Assembly (NCBI GenBank): GCA_902623995.1 | Contig: CACNWE010000014.1 | Span: forward strand, 1 to 43,776 | Length of the DNA: 43,776 nucleotides | Reading direction: 5' to 3' | Origin: an uncultured SAR116 cluster alpha proteobacterium | GTDB lineage: Bacteria; Pseudomonadota; Alphaproteobacteria; Puniceispirillales; Marisalimonadaceae | Shown here: piece after piece, positions 1-8,125 of the stretch | Layout of the letters: every line of letters starts with the position of its first letter | How positions within the stretch are numbered: position 1 is the first letter of the stretch | Made by a program: the position numbers and the translations under genes | Notes under the pieces: generated by a model | Databases searched by the model: none | Told to the model about the DNA's origin: nothing | What the model saw: only the letters and a program-made list of their open reading frames with translations

Positions 1-104
1 ATAACTGGGCTGAAAAAAATCAACATCTTTGGAAAGAATTTGTAACAGGAGTTCCTTTTAAAAGAGATTATTTGGCAAAAAATTATTATTGTATTTTGAA
101 ATAA
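1..104 (+). CDS. C-terminal end of an unidentified protein (5' truncated by window edge)
   Basis: An open frame enters the window and ends at a TAA at 102-104, giving about 33 residues rich in aromatic and charged residues (NWAEKNQHLW near its start, NYYCILK at the end). No domain is recognisable from so short a piece. It lies 24 bp upstream of the next small gene on the same strand. It may be the tail of a real gene or a chance open frame. Confidence 0.35.
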   Translation, partial: NWAEKNQHLWKEFVTGVPFKRDYLAKNYYCILK

Positions 105-128
105 AACTTATACAGATAAGGTTAATGA

Positions 129-353
129 ATGAAACATGAAATGAATGAAGGTCGCCCTAAGTCCTGGGATAAAACAAAACGTGTTTATGAGATATTATAC
201 CCAAATGGTAAAAAGGAAATATGGAAAGACATTACAGCTCGTGAGTGTCTCACAAAATATGAAAATATGGACCCACATGGTAATAAACTTAAATTAAGAG
301 AAATAGAAGGAAAAGAATTACAATTACTTAAGGTTATGGAGACCAAAAAATAG
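129..353 (+). CDS. Small hypothetical protein, 74 aa
   Basis: Charged, soluble, lysine- and glutamate-rich protein with no signal peptide or membrane segment. It begins ATG-AAA-CAT; a second ATG lies three codons in. There is no clear Shine-Dalgarno site. Codon use is like the surrounding AT-rich genes and the frame ends with TAG. The segment RVYEILYPNGKKEIW resembles a short beta-hairpin, but I do not recognise a family. A real gene is plausible from the even amino-acid composition and the lack of a competing frame. Confidence 0.45.
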   Translation: MKHEMNEGRPKSWDKTKRVYEILYPNGKKEIWKDITARECLTKYENMDPHGNKLKLREIEGKELQLLKVMETKK

Positions 354-541
354 ATAAACTTTAAATTGAATTAATAAATGCTTGCTTTCAACTTAGTCTT
401 ACAATTTCTTACAATTTTAAAAATAATCTCTTAAAATAAACAATCCCCAAAACAATATAGCACACCAAATTAGAACTCTTTTTTGTTTTTGTGACATGTG
501 ATATCCTTATTATATAAATTCTATTTTAGTAAGAATCTTAC

Positions 542-961
542 ATGAAAAAATACTTTATAATAATTTTAATTTTATTTTCGGGTCCTGCACTTAGTTATGA
601 CACTATGATATTTAATTGTACTTCAAAAGTTGGGTTAGGTCTCGACTTACTTGATAATCTTTACTCTTACAAAGATCAAAAGTTAAGAGAAGATTTCAAA
701 ATTAAACTAAATAACAAAGAAATTATTTACCAGTCAGACGAAATTAAACGAATATATAAAATAGTTGATGAAAGAAAAAAAATTAATGGTAGTTTGACAA
801 TCGTATCATACTACATCAATAAAGATTATTATGGAGGATATATGCTCACTTTATCACTTAATGATAAAAGCAAGCAATATTTATATTCATCAGCTATGAT
901 GGGTGCAGGTGAAATTCTTGAAGGGCCAATTGGTAGTCGCGGCAAATGTAAAAAATTATAA
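542..961 (+). CDS. Secreted hypothetical protein, 139 aa
   Basis: The N-terminus is a typical signal peptide: two lysines, a hydrophobic stretch (residues 4-14) and a probable cleavage site after ALS (about residue 18). The mature part is about 120 residues with two cysteines, one near the new N-terminus and one near the C-terminus, suited to a disulphide in the periplasm. Alternating hydrophobic/polar strands (SLTIVSYYI, YMLTLSLND) suggest a small beta-rich fold. No known family recognised. It has no operon partner; the 270 bp downstream hold nothing I can support. Confidence 0.55.
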   Translation: MKKYFIIILILFSGPALSYDTMIFNCTSKVGLGLDLLDNLYSYKDQKLREDFKIKLNNKEIIYQSDEIKRIYKIVDERKKINGSLTIVSYYINKDYYGGYMLTLSLNDKSKQYLYSSAMMGAGEILEGPIGSRGKCKKL

Positions 962-1233
962 AAAATTAAAAATTTTTCTATCATTTTTTCCTATATTTTT
1001 TGTGCCCATAGTAGTCCTTGCCTACAATCTTCGCACGCATATAATAAAGAAAACTTTGTGGTTGGATCATTTAAAAAAATTTACATGAACCACATGAGCA
1101 TAAAATTTTATTTTTTTATCTATAATTACCGTTTAATAAAAATAGATATGTTGAGTAAAGAGTAATTGCTATATCTCTCTGGATACTATCGTGGTTTATA
1201 GATTTGTTTTTGATTATCAGTTTCAGGGATAGA

Positions 1234-1413
1234 TTATTTCTTATTACTTTTCCAAGTACCACCATATTGATAAGTATTTTCATATAAGGTTTTTACCTGA
1301 TTAAGACACTTTCTACAGATAAACACCCAATCCTTAAGTTCTTTATATCTACATCGATAAAGAACTTCTTTTTGTTCATCACACCTAAAACAATCCTTAG
1401 TCCTGACTCTCAT
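1234..1413 (-). CDS. Small zinc-ribbon protein, 59 aa
   Basis: Starting at the ATG at 1413 (residues MRVRTKD), the protein carries C-x2-C, then RCRY, then W-x-x-x-C-x2-C, a likely four-cysteine zinc ribbon. I prefer this start to the longer frame beginning at 1515, because AAGGA sits just upstream of it and the extra 34 residues are a hydrophobic stretch without a ribosome site. The gene at 2076-2297 encodes a protein with the same spacing (CxxC ... RC-[RK]-Y ... W-[VF]-x-I-C-x2-C), so the two are paralogues. Function unknown; a small nucleic-acid or protein adaptor role would be inference. Confidence 0.55.
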   Translation of the reverse strand: MRVRTKDCFRCDEQKEVLYRCRYKELKDWVFICRKCLNQVKTLYENTYQYGGTWKSNKK

Positions 1414-1585
1414 ATTCCTTATATGGTGTTGTTTTAGAGAAAACCAAAAAATACAAATAAAATAAAAAGAGAGTCCGAAGACTTTCTTACAATTCAAGGG
1501 ACAAATTACTTTCATAATAAATGCAATTTTAGTAGCTTTTATCTTAAAATTTATATTTGTTAAAATAGAGACAAGAAAATTTTAA

Positions 1586-1678
1586 ATGAGAAAAGGACTT
1601 AAAGCATTTTATAAAGTTGTGAGTATTGAAACTCTTTGCTGGGTTTTGTTAATTTTTGGAACTTTATATTTTTTCTAA
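1586..1678 (+). CDS. Putative 30-residue membrane microprotein
   Basis: An ATG frame of 30 codons ending TAA encodes a basic N-terminus (MRKGLKAFYK) followed by one hydrophobic segment (residues 17-30, CWVLLIFGTLYFF) that could span the inner membrane. There is no strong Shine-Dalgarno site. It is one of several very small hydrophobic products in this part of the window. The support is only composition and topology, so it may be a chance frame. The rest of the gap to 1932 shows nothing I can support. Confidence 0.35.
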   Translation: MRKGLKAFYKVVSIETLCWVLLIFGTLYFF

Positions 1679-1932
1679 AAATGAATCATATAAGAAAATC
1701 TAACCCAAATAAAAATCAACAATAAAAAATAATAAAGTAACAACCATACCTAATATACTTTTGAATTTTTTGGAGTAGGGGTAAATTTACCAATGCTAAT
1801 TTATTATAGGGTTAAGGTACATAGCAGGGTTTATATTAAAAAATATATAACCTTTTAATAAAACCAAAAAACTGACGACACACAAAAAAATCTTAAAATC
1901 TTTACTCATAATATTTAACTACCTCTAAAATC

Positions 1933-2079
1933 TTAAACGATAAAAAAGTGATAAACTAACAGTCCTACTAAAATACCCTTGATGAATGATATCCAGGCAA
2001 CTCCATGATCTGAAACACCAAGTTTTTCTTTCCACCAATCTATTTGTTTTTTTTCCCAGTTAATATAATTTTGTATCAT
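1933..2079 (-). CDS. Small membrane-anchored protein, 48 aa
   Basis: The frame starts at ATG 2079 behind AAGGTGAAAAT and ends TAA. The N-terminal half is amphipathic and tryptophan-rich (NWEKKQIDWWKEKLG); the C-terminal half is hydrophobic (WISFIKGILVGLLVYHFF), a probable single membrane span. The ATG overlaps the TGA of the upstream zinc-ribbon gene in an ATGA arrangement. Its roughly 40-nt leader is nearly identical to the leader of the 12675-13025 gene. No known family recognised, but the ribosome site and the conserved leader make it a credible gene. Confidence 0.6.
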   Translation of the reverse strand: MIQNYINWEKKQIDWWKEKLGVSDHGVAWISFIKGILVGLLVYHFFIV

Positions 2080-2297
2080 ATTTTCACCTTAAATAATTGA
2101 AGATAAATTTTTGTTGGGTTCAACCTACATCTTATAATTCTTTTGATGTTTTCAATCTGACTAATAAATCTAATCCTTACGCTTCTTATATCCCTTATGC
2201 AGTTATAACAAATAGATACCCATTCTTTATGATGTCCATATTTACATCTCCATAAAGTTTTGAATGGGTATTCACATTTACTACAAAAATAACTCAT
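2076..2297 (-). CDS. Small zinc-ribbon protein, 73 aa, paralogue of 1234-1413
   Basis: From the ATG at 2297 the protein reads MSYFCSKC and carries C-x2-C, RCKY, and W-V-S-I-C-x2-C, the same cysteine layout as the gene at 1234-1413. A GTG at 2306 directly abutting the TGA of the upstream gene is an alternative start and would allow translational coupling. The C-terminal 40 residues are basic and hydrophobic, unlike the shorter paralogue, and their coding sequence doubles as the leader of the next gene; that tail may have been acquired by read-in. Function unknown. Confidence 0.5.
   Translation of the reverse strand: MSYFCSKCEYPFKTLWRCKYGHHKEWVSICYNCIRDIRSVRIRFISQIENIKRIIRCRLNPTKIYLQLFKVKI
2079..2116 (-). 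promoter_or_regulatory. Conserved 5' leader, copy C1
   Basis: On the minus strand, CCAACAAAAATTTATC and the following eight bases, then a ribosome site AGGTGAAAAT, run up to the ATG at 2079. The same block precedes the ATG at 13025, with the first 24 bases identical and about three differences in the remainder. The two downstream genes encode different proteins, so the conservation belongs to the leader. A shared translational control element or a relic of duplication are both possible. Confidence 0.55.
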
Positions 2298-2306
2298 TTG
2301 TAACAC

Positions 2307-2477
2307 TCATAAGTCGTTTTCTAATGCATTTAGCTCAACTCTTGCTTGCCAAATATAAACACATTCTTCACACTTTTCCGTTGCTTTTCTCATAGCTCTA
2401 TAAGCTGGATGCTTCTTGCACCCTTTAGCAAGTATTTCAAGCAATTCTATTTGTCTTTCTAATTTAAGATCAATCAT
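2307..2477 (-). CDS. Small conserved-type protein, 56 aa, with CxxC
   Basis: Starts at ATG 2477 behind TAAGGAAATAAT and ends TGA. The product is mainly alpha-helical, with QIELLEILAKGCKKHPAYRA, then KCEECVYIWQARVEL including a C-x2-C pair. A decayed homologue with two frameshifts lies at 6332-6525, showing that this is a real small protein family in this genome. It is the first gene of a minus-strand run with 2076-2297 and 1933-2079; its stop is immediately followed by the next frame. Role unknown. Confidence 0.6.
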   Translation of the reverse strand: MIDLKLERQIELLEILAKGCKKHPAYRAMRKATEKCEECVYIWQARVELNALENDL

Positions 2478-2500
2478 ATTATTTCCTTAAACATATACTA

Positions 2501-3139
2501 TTATCTCCAACTTTTTGTCATTTTTCCTTTATCCTTGAAGTCTACAATTGAAAAAGTTTTTTCTACTAAAGTGTAATCATTATAACCTAGTCGAGCAATA
2601 ATCTTCATTTTTAGCGTATCAACTATCCCATCATCAGTTATAAATTCGTCTTTAATATGAATACCAATAACTTGTCCAAATACAACATGGTGTAATCCTC
2701 CTTTTCCAGGAAGTTGGACAGTTTGATGATATTTACATTCAAAATGGACTGGAGATTCAGCAACTCTTTTAGATTTAACGTTTACTGAATCTATAGCTGT
2801 TAAACCAGTCTTTTGTAATTCATCTGTATCTGGTTCCATTATCCAACTTGTATCATTCATTTGGTGACGTGTTTTCCAAGTGCTGATGTTAACTACAAAT
2901 TCGCCTGTTTCTTCAGCATTCAAAACACTATCTTTTTTGCTTCCATCTGCTCGATTGCCAGCTGAGAACATCACAAATGGAGGATCATAAGAAAGTCCAT
3001 TGAAATAACTATATGGAGAAAGGTTTCCTATGCCATTTTTACTTAGTGTACTTATCCATCCAATTGGACGAGGAACTGTAAGGGCTTTGAAAGGGTTGTA
3101 AGGTAAGCCATGATTGTTTTTATCCGTTTCGTAATACAT
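2501..3139 (-). CDS. Flavin reductase-like FMN-binding protein
   Basis: Flavin reductases of this family bind FMN in a split beta-barrel and use NAD(P)H to supply reduced flavin to partner oxygenases. The protein is 212 aa, the usual length, and has the characteristic N-terminal pattern TVPRPIGWISTLS followed by G-x-G-N-L-S-P-Y-S-Y-F-N and DPPFVMFS, with a later G-E-F-V-V-N segment. The ATG at 3139 follows GAAAGAG. It is divergent from the CoA-transferase operon. No dedicated oxygenase partner is visible nearby, so the partner is unknown. Confidence 0.9.
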   Translation of the reverse strand: MYYETDKNNHGLPYNPFKALTVPRPIGWISTLSKNGIGNLSPYSYFNGLSYDPPFVMFSAGNRADGSKKDSVLNAEETGEFVVNISTWKTRHQMNDTSWIMEPDTDELQKTGLTAIDSVNVKSKRVAESPVHFECKYHQTVQLPGKGGLHHVVFGQVIGIHIKDEFITDDGIVDTLKMKIIARLGYNDYTLVEKTFSIVDFKDKGKMTKSWR

Positions 3140-3299
3140 TTGTACTCTTTCTTTTTGAATTTAGATTATCAATATTTATTACTTAAAATTTGTAATTATT
3201 TATTTAACAATTAATATTATCAATAAACTCATTATTACTAATATTTAAATGAAAACAAAGACCAAAAACTTATTTAGTGGCGCACTTTATTGAATTAAG

Positions 3300-4472
3300 G
3301 TGTTAGATATATCTAACTTTCTTGCTGGACCAGTGTCTTCAATGTTTTTAGGAGATTATGGAGCTGAGGTAATCAAAGTAGAAAAACCTCATTTAGGTGA
3401 CGAAATTAGATACTGGGGAAATAATAAAAATGGTGTTGGCTTGATGTACAAGCTAATAAACCGAAATAAAAAATCAATAACTGCAGATTTAAGAACAAAA
3501 TTTGGTGTTAAAATAATTAAAACATTAGTTAAAAATACAGATATTATTATTGAAAATTACAGAAAGGGCACCCTAGAAAAATGGGGCCTTGGCTATGAAA
3601 CACTGAGTAAAATTAATCCTGGCTTAATTATGGTTAGAATTACCGGATTTGGACAAACTGGATCTAACAGTCATAAACCTGGATTTGGAACTTTGGCTGA
3701 AGGATATGCCGGCTTTGCAGCCATCAACGGGTATGAAGATAGGTCGCCACTACTACCTGGTTTTGGTCTAGCAGACGAAACTTCTGGCTTAATGGGTGCC
3801 TTTTTAGCTCTAACTGCTTTGCACGAAAGGGATAAGAAAAGTGGAATTGGTCAAGTTGTTGAATTTGGTATCTATGAACCGCTATTTACTCTTTTAGGTC
3901 CTCAAGTTGTTGATTATGACCAACTTGGAATTGTCCAAACAAGAAATGGAAGTAGACTACCTTTCACAGCTCCACGTAATACTTATCTTACCAAGGATGA
4001 TAAATGGGTCTCCATTTCAGGTAGCGCGCAGTCTACTTTTGAAAGAATGTGCGAGGCTTTAAATATAAAGCATTTAATTATTGATCCTAGGTTTCTTGAT
4101 AATAGATTACGAATAAAAAATTCTAAAGCACTAGACGATGAACTTCAAGAAGCAATTTTAAAATTTGATCAATCAACCCTAATAAAAATGTTCGACGAAG
4201 TTGGAGCGGCTGTAGCTGCTTGTTATAATATTAAAGAGATTTTTGAAGATGAACATTTTAAAGCACGTAAAAATATAATTGCAGTTGATGATAAAGAATT
4301 AGGTGGTCCAATAAAAATGCAAAATATAGTAGGAAATTTTTCTCGTACACCAGGAAAAATTAAACATACAGGTCCTAAATTAGGTCAGCATAATTACGAA
4401 ATTCTTGTCGAAAAACTTGGATTTAGTATAAAAGAATTAGAACTTCATGGATATAAATTAACCCAAAAATAA
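3300..4472 (+). CDS. Family III CoA-transferase (CaiB/BaiF type), with an upstream in-frame TGA
   Basis: Moves CoA between carboxylic acids through an aspartyl-CoA thioester. The sequence shows VLDISNFLAGP at the start, GAEVIKVEKP, DIIIENYRKG, the GFGQTG region, and the likely catalytic aspartate in GLADETSG (residue 159). At 390 aa it is nearly full length. The only start in this frame is GTG 3300, with no ribosome site, and it cuts inside the conserved G-I-K-V-L-D motif. The same frame continues upstream through a TGA (3291-3293) to an ATG at 3249, adding 17 codons that resemble a normal N-terminus. The gene is therefore either read through or slightly damaged. It is followed 14 bp later by a lyase-like gene. 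Confidence 0.85.
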   Translation: MLDISNFLAGPVSSMFLGDYGAEVIKVEKPHLGDEIRYWGNNKNGVGLMYKLINRNKKSITADLRTKFGVKIIKTLVKNTDIIIENYRKGTLEKWGLGYETLSKINPGLIMVRITGFGQTGSNSHKPGFGTLAEGYAGFAAINGYEDRSPLLPGFGLADETSGLMGAFLALTALHERDKKSGIGQVVEFGIYEPLFTLLGPQVVDYDQLGIVQTRNGSRLPFTAPRNTYLTKDDKWVSISGSAQSTFERMCEALNIKHLIIDPRFLDNRLRIKNSKALDDELQEAILKFDQSTLIKMFDEVGAAVAACYNIKEIFEDEHFKARKNIIAVDDKELGGPIKMQNIVGNFSRTPGKIKHTGPKLGQHNYEILVEKLGFSIKELELHGYKLTQK

Positions 4473-4486
4473 AAGGAATTAAAATT

Positions 4487-5382
4487 TTGAAGTTTCCAAA
4501 AAAAATAAAAGTAATAGAAGTTGGTCCAAGAGATGGTCTGCAATCTTTAAATAAATGGATACCAACTCAAGATAAAATTGAGATGATTAATTTATTATCC
4601 CGTGCAAATTTCCCTGTTATAGAAGTTTCAAGTTTTGCTCATCCGAAGGTTGTACCATTACTTAACGACGCTGAAAAGTTTTTGAACAGATAAACAGGCA
4701 TAAAGAAATTGTTTACCGAGCTCTTTCACCAAATTTAAAAGGAACGTTTTGAGCTATTGAAACAGGAATGGTTGATGAAATACTTGGTCTCTTGACTGTC
4801 AGTGAGACTTACTCTTTAAAAAATCAAAATATGACAGTTGATGACGCAATAAATGAAGCGGGTAAGTCATTTAAATTATGTGAAAAATCAGATGTTAACT
4901 TTGTAATGGCAATTGGAGTTGCATTTTATTGTCCATATGATGGAGTGATATCAGATGATAAAATTTTATCTGTTATCCAAAGAATTTATAATAAAGGAAT
5001 CAGAAGTGTTTATCTAGCAGCTAGTACTGGTATGGAAAATCCAGCAAAAATTAACTATGTATTTAACAAAATCAAAAATAAATTTCCCAGTCTAGATTGC
5101 GGTTTTAATGTTCATGACCGAATAGGGATGGCAGCTACAAACATGTTTTCAGCCCTCGACGCAGGTGCAACCTCTGTTGAAGGTTCTATTTGTGGAATCG
5201 GTGGCGGAATAGCTATGCCTCATGGAATAGGAGATTACGGGAATCTTCCAACTGAGGACATTGTAACAATGTTAAATAGATCCAATATTGAAACACAATT
5301 AGAACCAAAAATAGTACATGAAACTGCTACAAAGATCGCATCCTTATTAAAAATTAATAGTAACAGCAGAACTAATATTTAA
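4487..5382 (+). pseudogene. HMG-CoA lyase-like gene, broken by a frameshift and an in-frame TGA
   Basis: The two halves together match the HMGL-like TIM-barrel lyases that cleave 3-hydroxy-3-methylglutaryl-CoA or similar acyl-CoAs. Part one (TTG start at 4487 behind AAGGA) contains EVGPRDGLQ and SSFAHPKVVP; part two contains GFNVHDRIGMAATN and EGSICGIGGG. One A is missing near 4690, shifting the frame to INRHKEIVYRALSPNLKG, and a TGA follows at 4750-4752 before AIETGMVDEI. In classical lyases the mobile loop has a catalytic cysteine (GGCPYA); here the equivalent is GGIAMPHG without it, so substrate or activity may differ. It probably formed an operon with the CoA-transferase. A sequencing error could explain the frameshift. 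Confidence 0.75.
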
Positions 5383-5591
5383 ATAAAAAACTTTTTTAAA
5401 ATTTTACTCATACATTTTAAATTTGGGTTCATATTTGATTATTTAAAATAAGTTAGTGATTAGATATGGACGTGCTGGCTGCAATAGGTATTTTAAAAGT
5501 AAGCATTGCTTTAGATTTTTATTAATTCTTATAACCCTAATTAGTATCCGAAAAAGTTTTTGGAATAGTAAGATTCATTCTGAAAAGGATG

Positions 5592-5876
5592 TTATTGGTC
5601 TCCTCTAAAAACTCTTTCACCTTCAACAAACTTAATTTTAATATTACCTTTTACTTCGTTGATTGTATTTGCTCCCATTTTTAAAATATTATCAGCATCA
5701 TTTTTATTTTTAAAAGAAGATACCAAAAAACCCTCATTATCAGAAACTCTGTAGATCTCAGAGCTCAGCATACCGTTTTTTAAATGTTTAGGTATCATAA
5801 CATTTTGAAAAAAGGCAACTATCATGTCGCAATGAGTTTTTGATGTTGTCTGAAATTCTGTTATCCTTGAATACAT
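5592..5876 (-). CDS. Small dimeric alpha/beta-barrel-type protein, 94 aa
   Basis: The protein has the length and alternation of a ferredoxin-like dimeric alpha/beta barrel (antibiotic-biosynthesis-monooxygenase or stress-responsive barrel type): a first strand (RITEFQTT), a long helix ending in PKHLKNGMLSSEIYRV, then EGFLVSSFKNKNDADNILK. The ATG at 5876 follows AGGTGAAAA. Such domains are used by small monooxygenases, isomerases and haem enzymes; no catalytic residues can be assigned. The family assignment is by pattern and is moderate. Confidence 0.55.
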   Translation of the reverse strand: MYSRITEFQTTSKTHCDMIVAFFQNVMIPKHLKNGMLSSEIYRVSDNEGFLVSSFKNKNDADNILKMGANTINEVKGNIKIKFVEGERVFRGDQ

Positions 5877-5965
5877 TTTTCACCTATTTACTAAGTAACT
5901 ATAATAAAATTTATACTATTACTTAAAAATTAGGAAAAGTTATAATTAAGAAAAATAAACTATTT

Positions 5966-6118
5966 TTATTCTTTGCAGCAGTTTACTGACTCACCACAAC
6001 ATTCATCACCGCAACAATTGCTACTACATTCACCAGTGTTGCAACCATCACTACAACATCCATGTGCACAACAAGTATCTTTGCAGCAAGTGTCTACATT
6101 GTCAGATAATTTATTCAT
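5966..6118 (-). CDS. Metallothionein-like cysteine-rich protein, 50 aa
   Basis: A short frame from ATG 6118, behind AAGGG with six-base spacing, ending TAA. Fourteen of its 50 residues are cysteine, mostly as CC pairs (residues 11-12, 16-17, 21-22, 35-36, 40-41, 47-48, with single cysteines at 26 and 31), separated by Asp, Gly, Ser and Lys; there is almost no hydrophobic core. This is the composition of a metallothionein, which binds Zn, Cu or Cd through thiolate clusters in the cytoplasm. It does not match the standard bacterial SmtA pattern that I know (which includes histidines and a zinc-finger-like part). Function is inferred from composition alone. Confidence 0.75.
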   Translation of the reverse strand: MNKLSDNVDTCCKDTCCAHGCCSDGCNTGECSSNCCGDECCGESVNCCKE

Positions 6119-6331
6119 TTTATACCCTTTGTAATTAGTTACGACTTCAAAACTATTAGACTTAATAATAATTGTAATTAAATAAAGTTTAATAACAATT
6201 GAAAGTTTTACATTATAAGAGAGTATTTAGTTAAGTAACATAGTATTAAAAGTTAATAACAAGTAAAATCAATTATTAAAATTAATTAATAGGGGAGGAA
6301 ACCTTTTCACACACTTTCTTTATGATTTGCT

Positions 6332-6525
6332 TTAATTAGGTTTTTTTATGCCTACCTGACATTTTGGAGCAGCATCTAGTTCAACTTTTGCTTGCCAAAC
6401 AATAACACACTCTTCGTATTTTTCATTTGCTTTTCTAATAGCTCCGTAAGCGGGATAATTTTTTGCACCCTTTAAGAAAGTATCCTAAGTAATTCTATTT
6501 GTTTTGGTTCTTTGTTTTGTTCCAT
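6332..6525 (-). pseudogene. Decayed homologue of the 56-aa CxxC protein (2307-2477)
   Basis: From ATG 6525 the frame encodes QIELLRILS and then hits TAA at 6472-6474. Two extra bases relative to the intact copy, a T before AAAGGG and an A in the following A-run, move the frame, after which it continues as AKNYPAYGAIRKANEKYEEC and VIVWQAKVELDA up to a TAA at 6332. The match to KKHPAYRAMRKATEKCEECV of the intact gene is clear. Both indels lie at or beside homopolymers, so decay or sequencing error are both possible. Confidence 0.65.
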
Positions 6526-6533
6526 TTTTTAAA

Positions 6534-7223
6534 CTAGAACACTTTATGTTTTTCAAATAAGTCTCGAATATTTTTCCCCGCAGAAAGTTCACCTCTTACA
6601 ATGTCTTCTTTTTCTTTTACTTTTTCAGCTTGGTTGATCACATCATCAATTATTTCTTTTGGAATACAAACAACACCATCTATGTCTTCAAAAACATAAT
6701 CTCCAAGATTAATTTTAACCTCACCGATCATTATAGGATTATTAAAATCTATAATATTATATCGATAAACTGCTGTTAAAGGAGAGTGATAACACGCGAA
6801 GACTGGAAATTCATGTTTTATAATTTCTTCAGTATCTCTAATAACTCCATGAATTATTGCACCTTTGGCACCTTTTTCCATTGAAGTCTTACTCATCAGT
6901 TCACCCCAATGTGCAGCAGATTTCTCATCTCCTGAGTCCATTACTATAATACTACCTGGAAAAATTCAATCAAGCATGTCCATCTGCTTGTATCTTGGAT
7001 CTTCACCATCATCATAAAATCTTTTATTGCCCCTTACAGTGTATACAGGACCTGCTACTTTCATATTTGGTGTTAATGGACGCAGATCACTTGGAAGTGT
7101 TTGATTTCTATAATCTGGACTTATGGAATCCATTATGTCAGTAATTGCACCAGAATATAATTTCAGAAGTTTTTCGGATCTTTCATCATCATAATTTTTA
7201 ATAAAATCACCTCTTCAAATCAC
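6534..7223 (-). pseudogene. RraA-like protein with two in-frame TGA codons
   Basis: The 230-codon frame from GTG 7223 to TAG 6534 encodes a protein of RraA-family length. RraA-like proteins include RNase E regulators and, more commonly, metal-dependent aldolases or decarboxylases (HMG/CHA aldolase type). Visible are YSGAITDIMDSI, VAGPVYTVRG, PGSIIVMDSG, WGELMS, KGAKGAIIHGVIRD and DGVVCIP. Two TGA codons interrupt it, at 7215-7217 (third codon) and 6966-6968 (between MDMLD and IFPGS). No TAA, TAG or frameshift occurs elsewhere. Without read-through only a 135-aa C-terminal piece from ATG 6941 would be made. It lies just upstream of the decayed small gene on the same strand. Confidence 0.75.
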
Positions 7224-7296
7224 TTAATTTATAACCCTAAATATAAATTATTAAGTTACAAATAAAAATAGATCTAATCAACTTCGTCAAAATATC

Positions 7297-7330
7297 ATTG
7301 AACCCTGGTCAGTGTTCCATGGACTACGGT
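7297..7330. repeat. Dispersed repeat A, short copy A3
   Basis: Contains TGAACCCTGGTCAGTGTTC and GACTACGGT, matching 19704-19736 almost exactly; the GACTACGGT end also matches 8684. It is the 5' part of the longer repeat found at 8684-8873 and 19704-19918. It sits in the gap between the RraA-like remnant and the strongly expressed gene at 7444. The repeat is GC-richer than its surroundings. Confidence 0.6.
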
Positions 7331-7443
7331 GATTATAATTTAATATGCACAAAAATCCATCATTGTAATGAAATCTTAACAAAAAACTTTGATGATTAAT
7401 ATTCTTAGTTTCTAATTATAATTTATTTAATGAGGAGGTAAAA

Positions 7444-8061
7444 ATGACTATCATTTCAAGACGGATACTAACGCCAATATTAGGTAAAAGTGATTTAGTA
7501 TTAAAGAGAGCTAAATCTATGCAAGAAATAATGACCAACCATGGTGCAAAGGCTAGAGTTGCAAGAATAGTTGCAGGTGATTTAGCGGGATCAATTCATT
7601 TAACTGCATCATATGAAAACATGGAAAAAGGTTGTAATTCATTTAACGAAATGTCACAAGATCCAGCTAGAATTGCTCTTATGAAAGAAAGAGAAGCTGA
7701 TCCTGGAGGTCACTTAATAGGTCCTGAAGTTTTTAGAACAATATATGGTAATATTTCACCTGAGCATAATGTAATTATGATGAGGGAATATCAGTTATCT
7801 AGAGATAATATGTCTGAAGCAGTTCAAATCTTTCCTGAAATAGATGCTATTTTAAAAGATGAGGACGCTTCTTTTATGGCAGTTGTACCCTTGTTAGCAA
7901 CTAACATGGACAGATTAATTGCTTGTTATTATTTTCGTGATATGTCCTCTATGGGAGAACAAATTGATAGAGTTGGTATGTCAGAAGAATTTCAAAAGAT
8001 TGTATTAAAAGCAAGTAATGCTGGAACATTAATATCATCAAGGGTGTTATTAAATATATAA
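7444..8061 (+). CDS. Tandem dimeric alpha/beta-barrel protein, 205 aa
   Basis: The start ATG has the best ribosome site in this region (GAGGAGGTAAAA). Two similar halves can be seen: residues about 1-100 (strand SRRILTPILG, helix, SIHLTASYENMEKGCN) and about 110-205 (strand VIMMREYQLS, helix, LIACYYFRDMSSMGEQ). Each resembles an ABM/NIPSNAP-type ferredoxin-like fold that usually pairs to form a barrel, so one chain may form its own barrel. No catalytic residues identified. The next gene, 64 bp downstream, is another protein of this size class. Confidence 0.6.
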   Translation: MTIISRRILTPILGKSDLVLKRAKSMQEIMTNHGAKARVARIVAGDLAGSIHLTASYENMEKGCNSFNEMSQDPARIALMKEREADPGGHLIGPEVFRTIYGNISPEHNVIMMREYQLSRDNMSEAVQIFPEIDAILKDEDASFMAVVPLLATNMDRLIACYYFRDMSSMGEQIDRVGMSEEFQKIVLKASNAGTLISSRVLLNI

Positions 8062-8125
8062 TAAATAGCTATTATTTTAAATCTAGAATACTAACATTTA
8101 CTTATAATAAATAGGAGTAGTTTAA

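Noticed and set aside
903..1088. 61-codon plus-strand frame overlapping the end of the secreted protein gene
   Set aside because: It begins inside 542-961 in another frame, has no ribosome site and its sequence is a mere AT-rich hydrophobic read; treated as a shadow.
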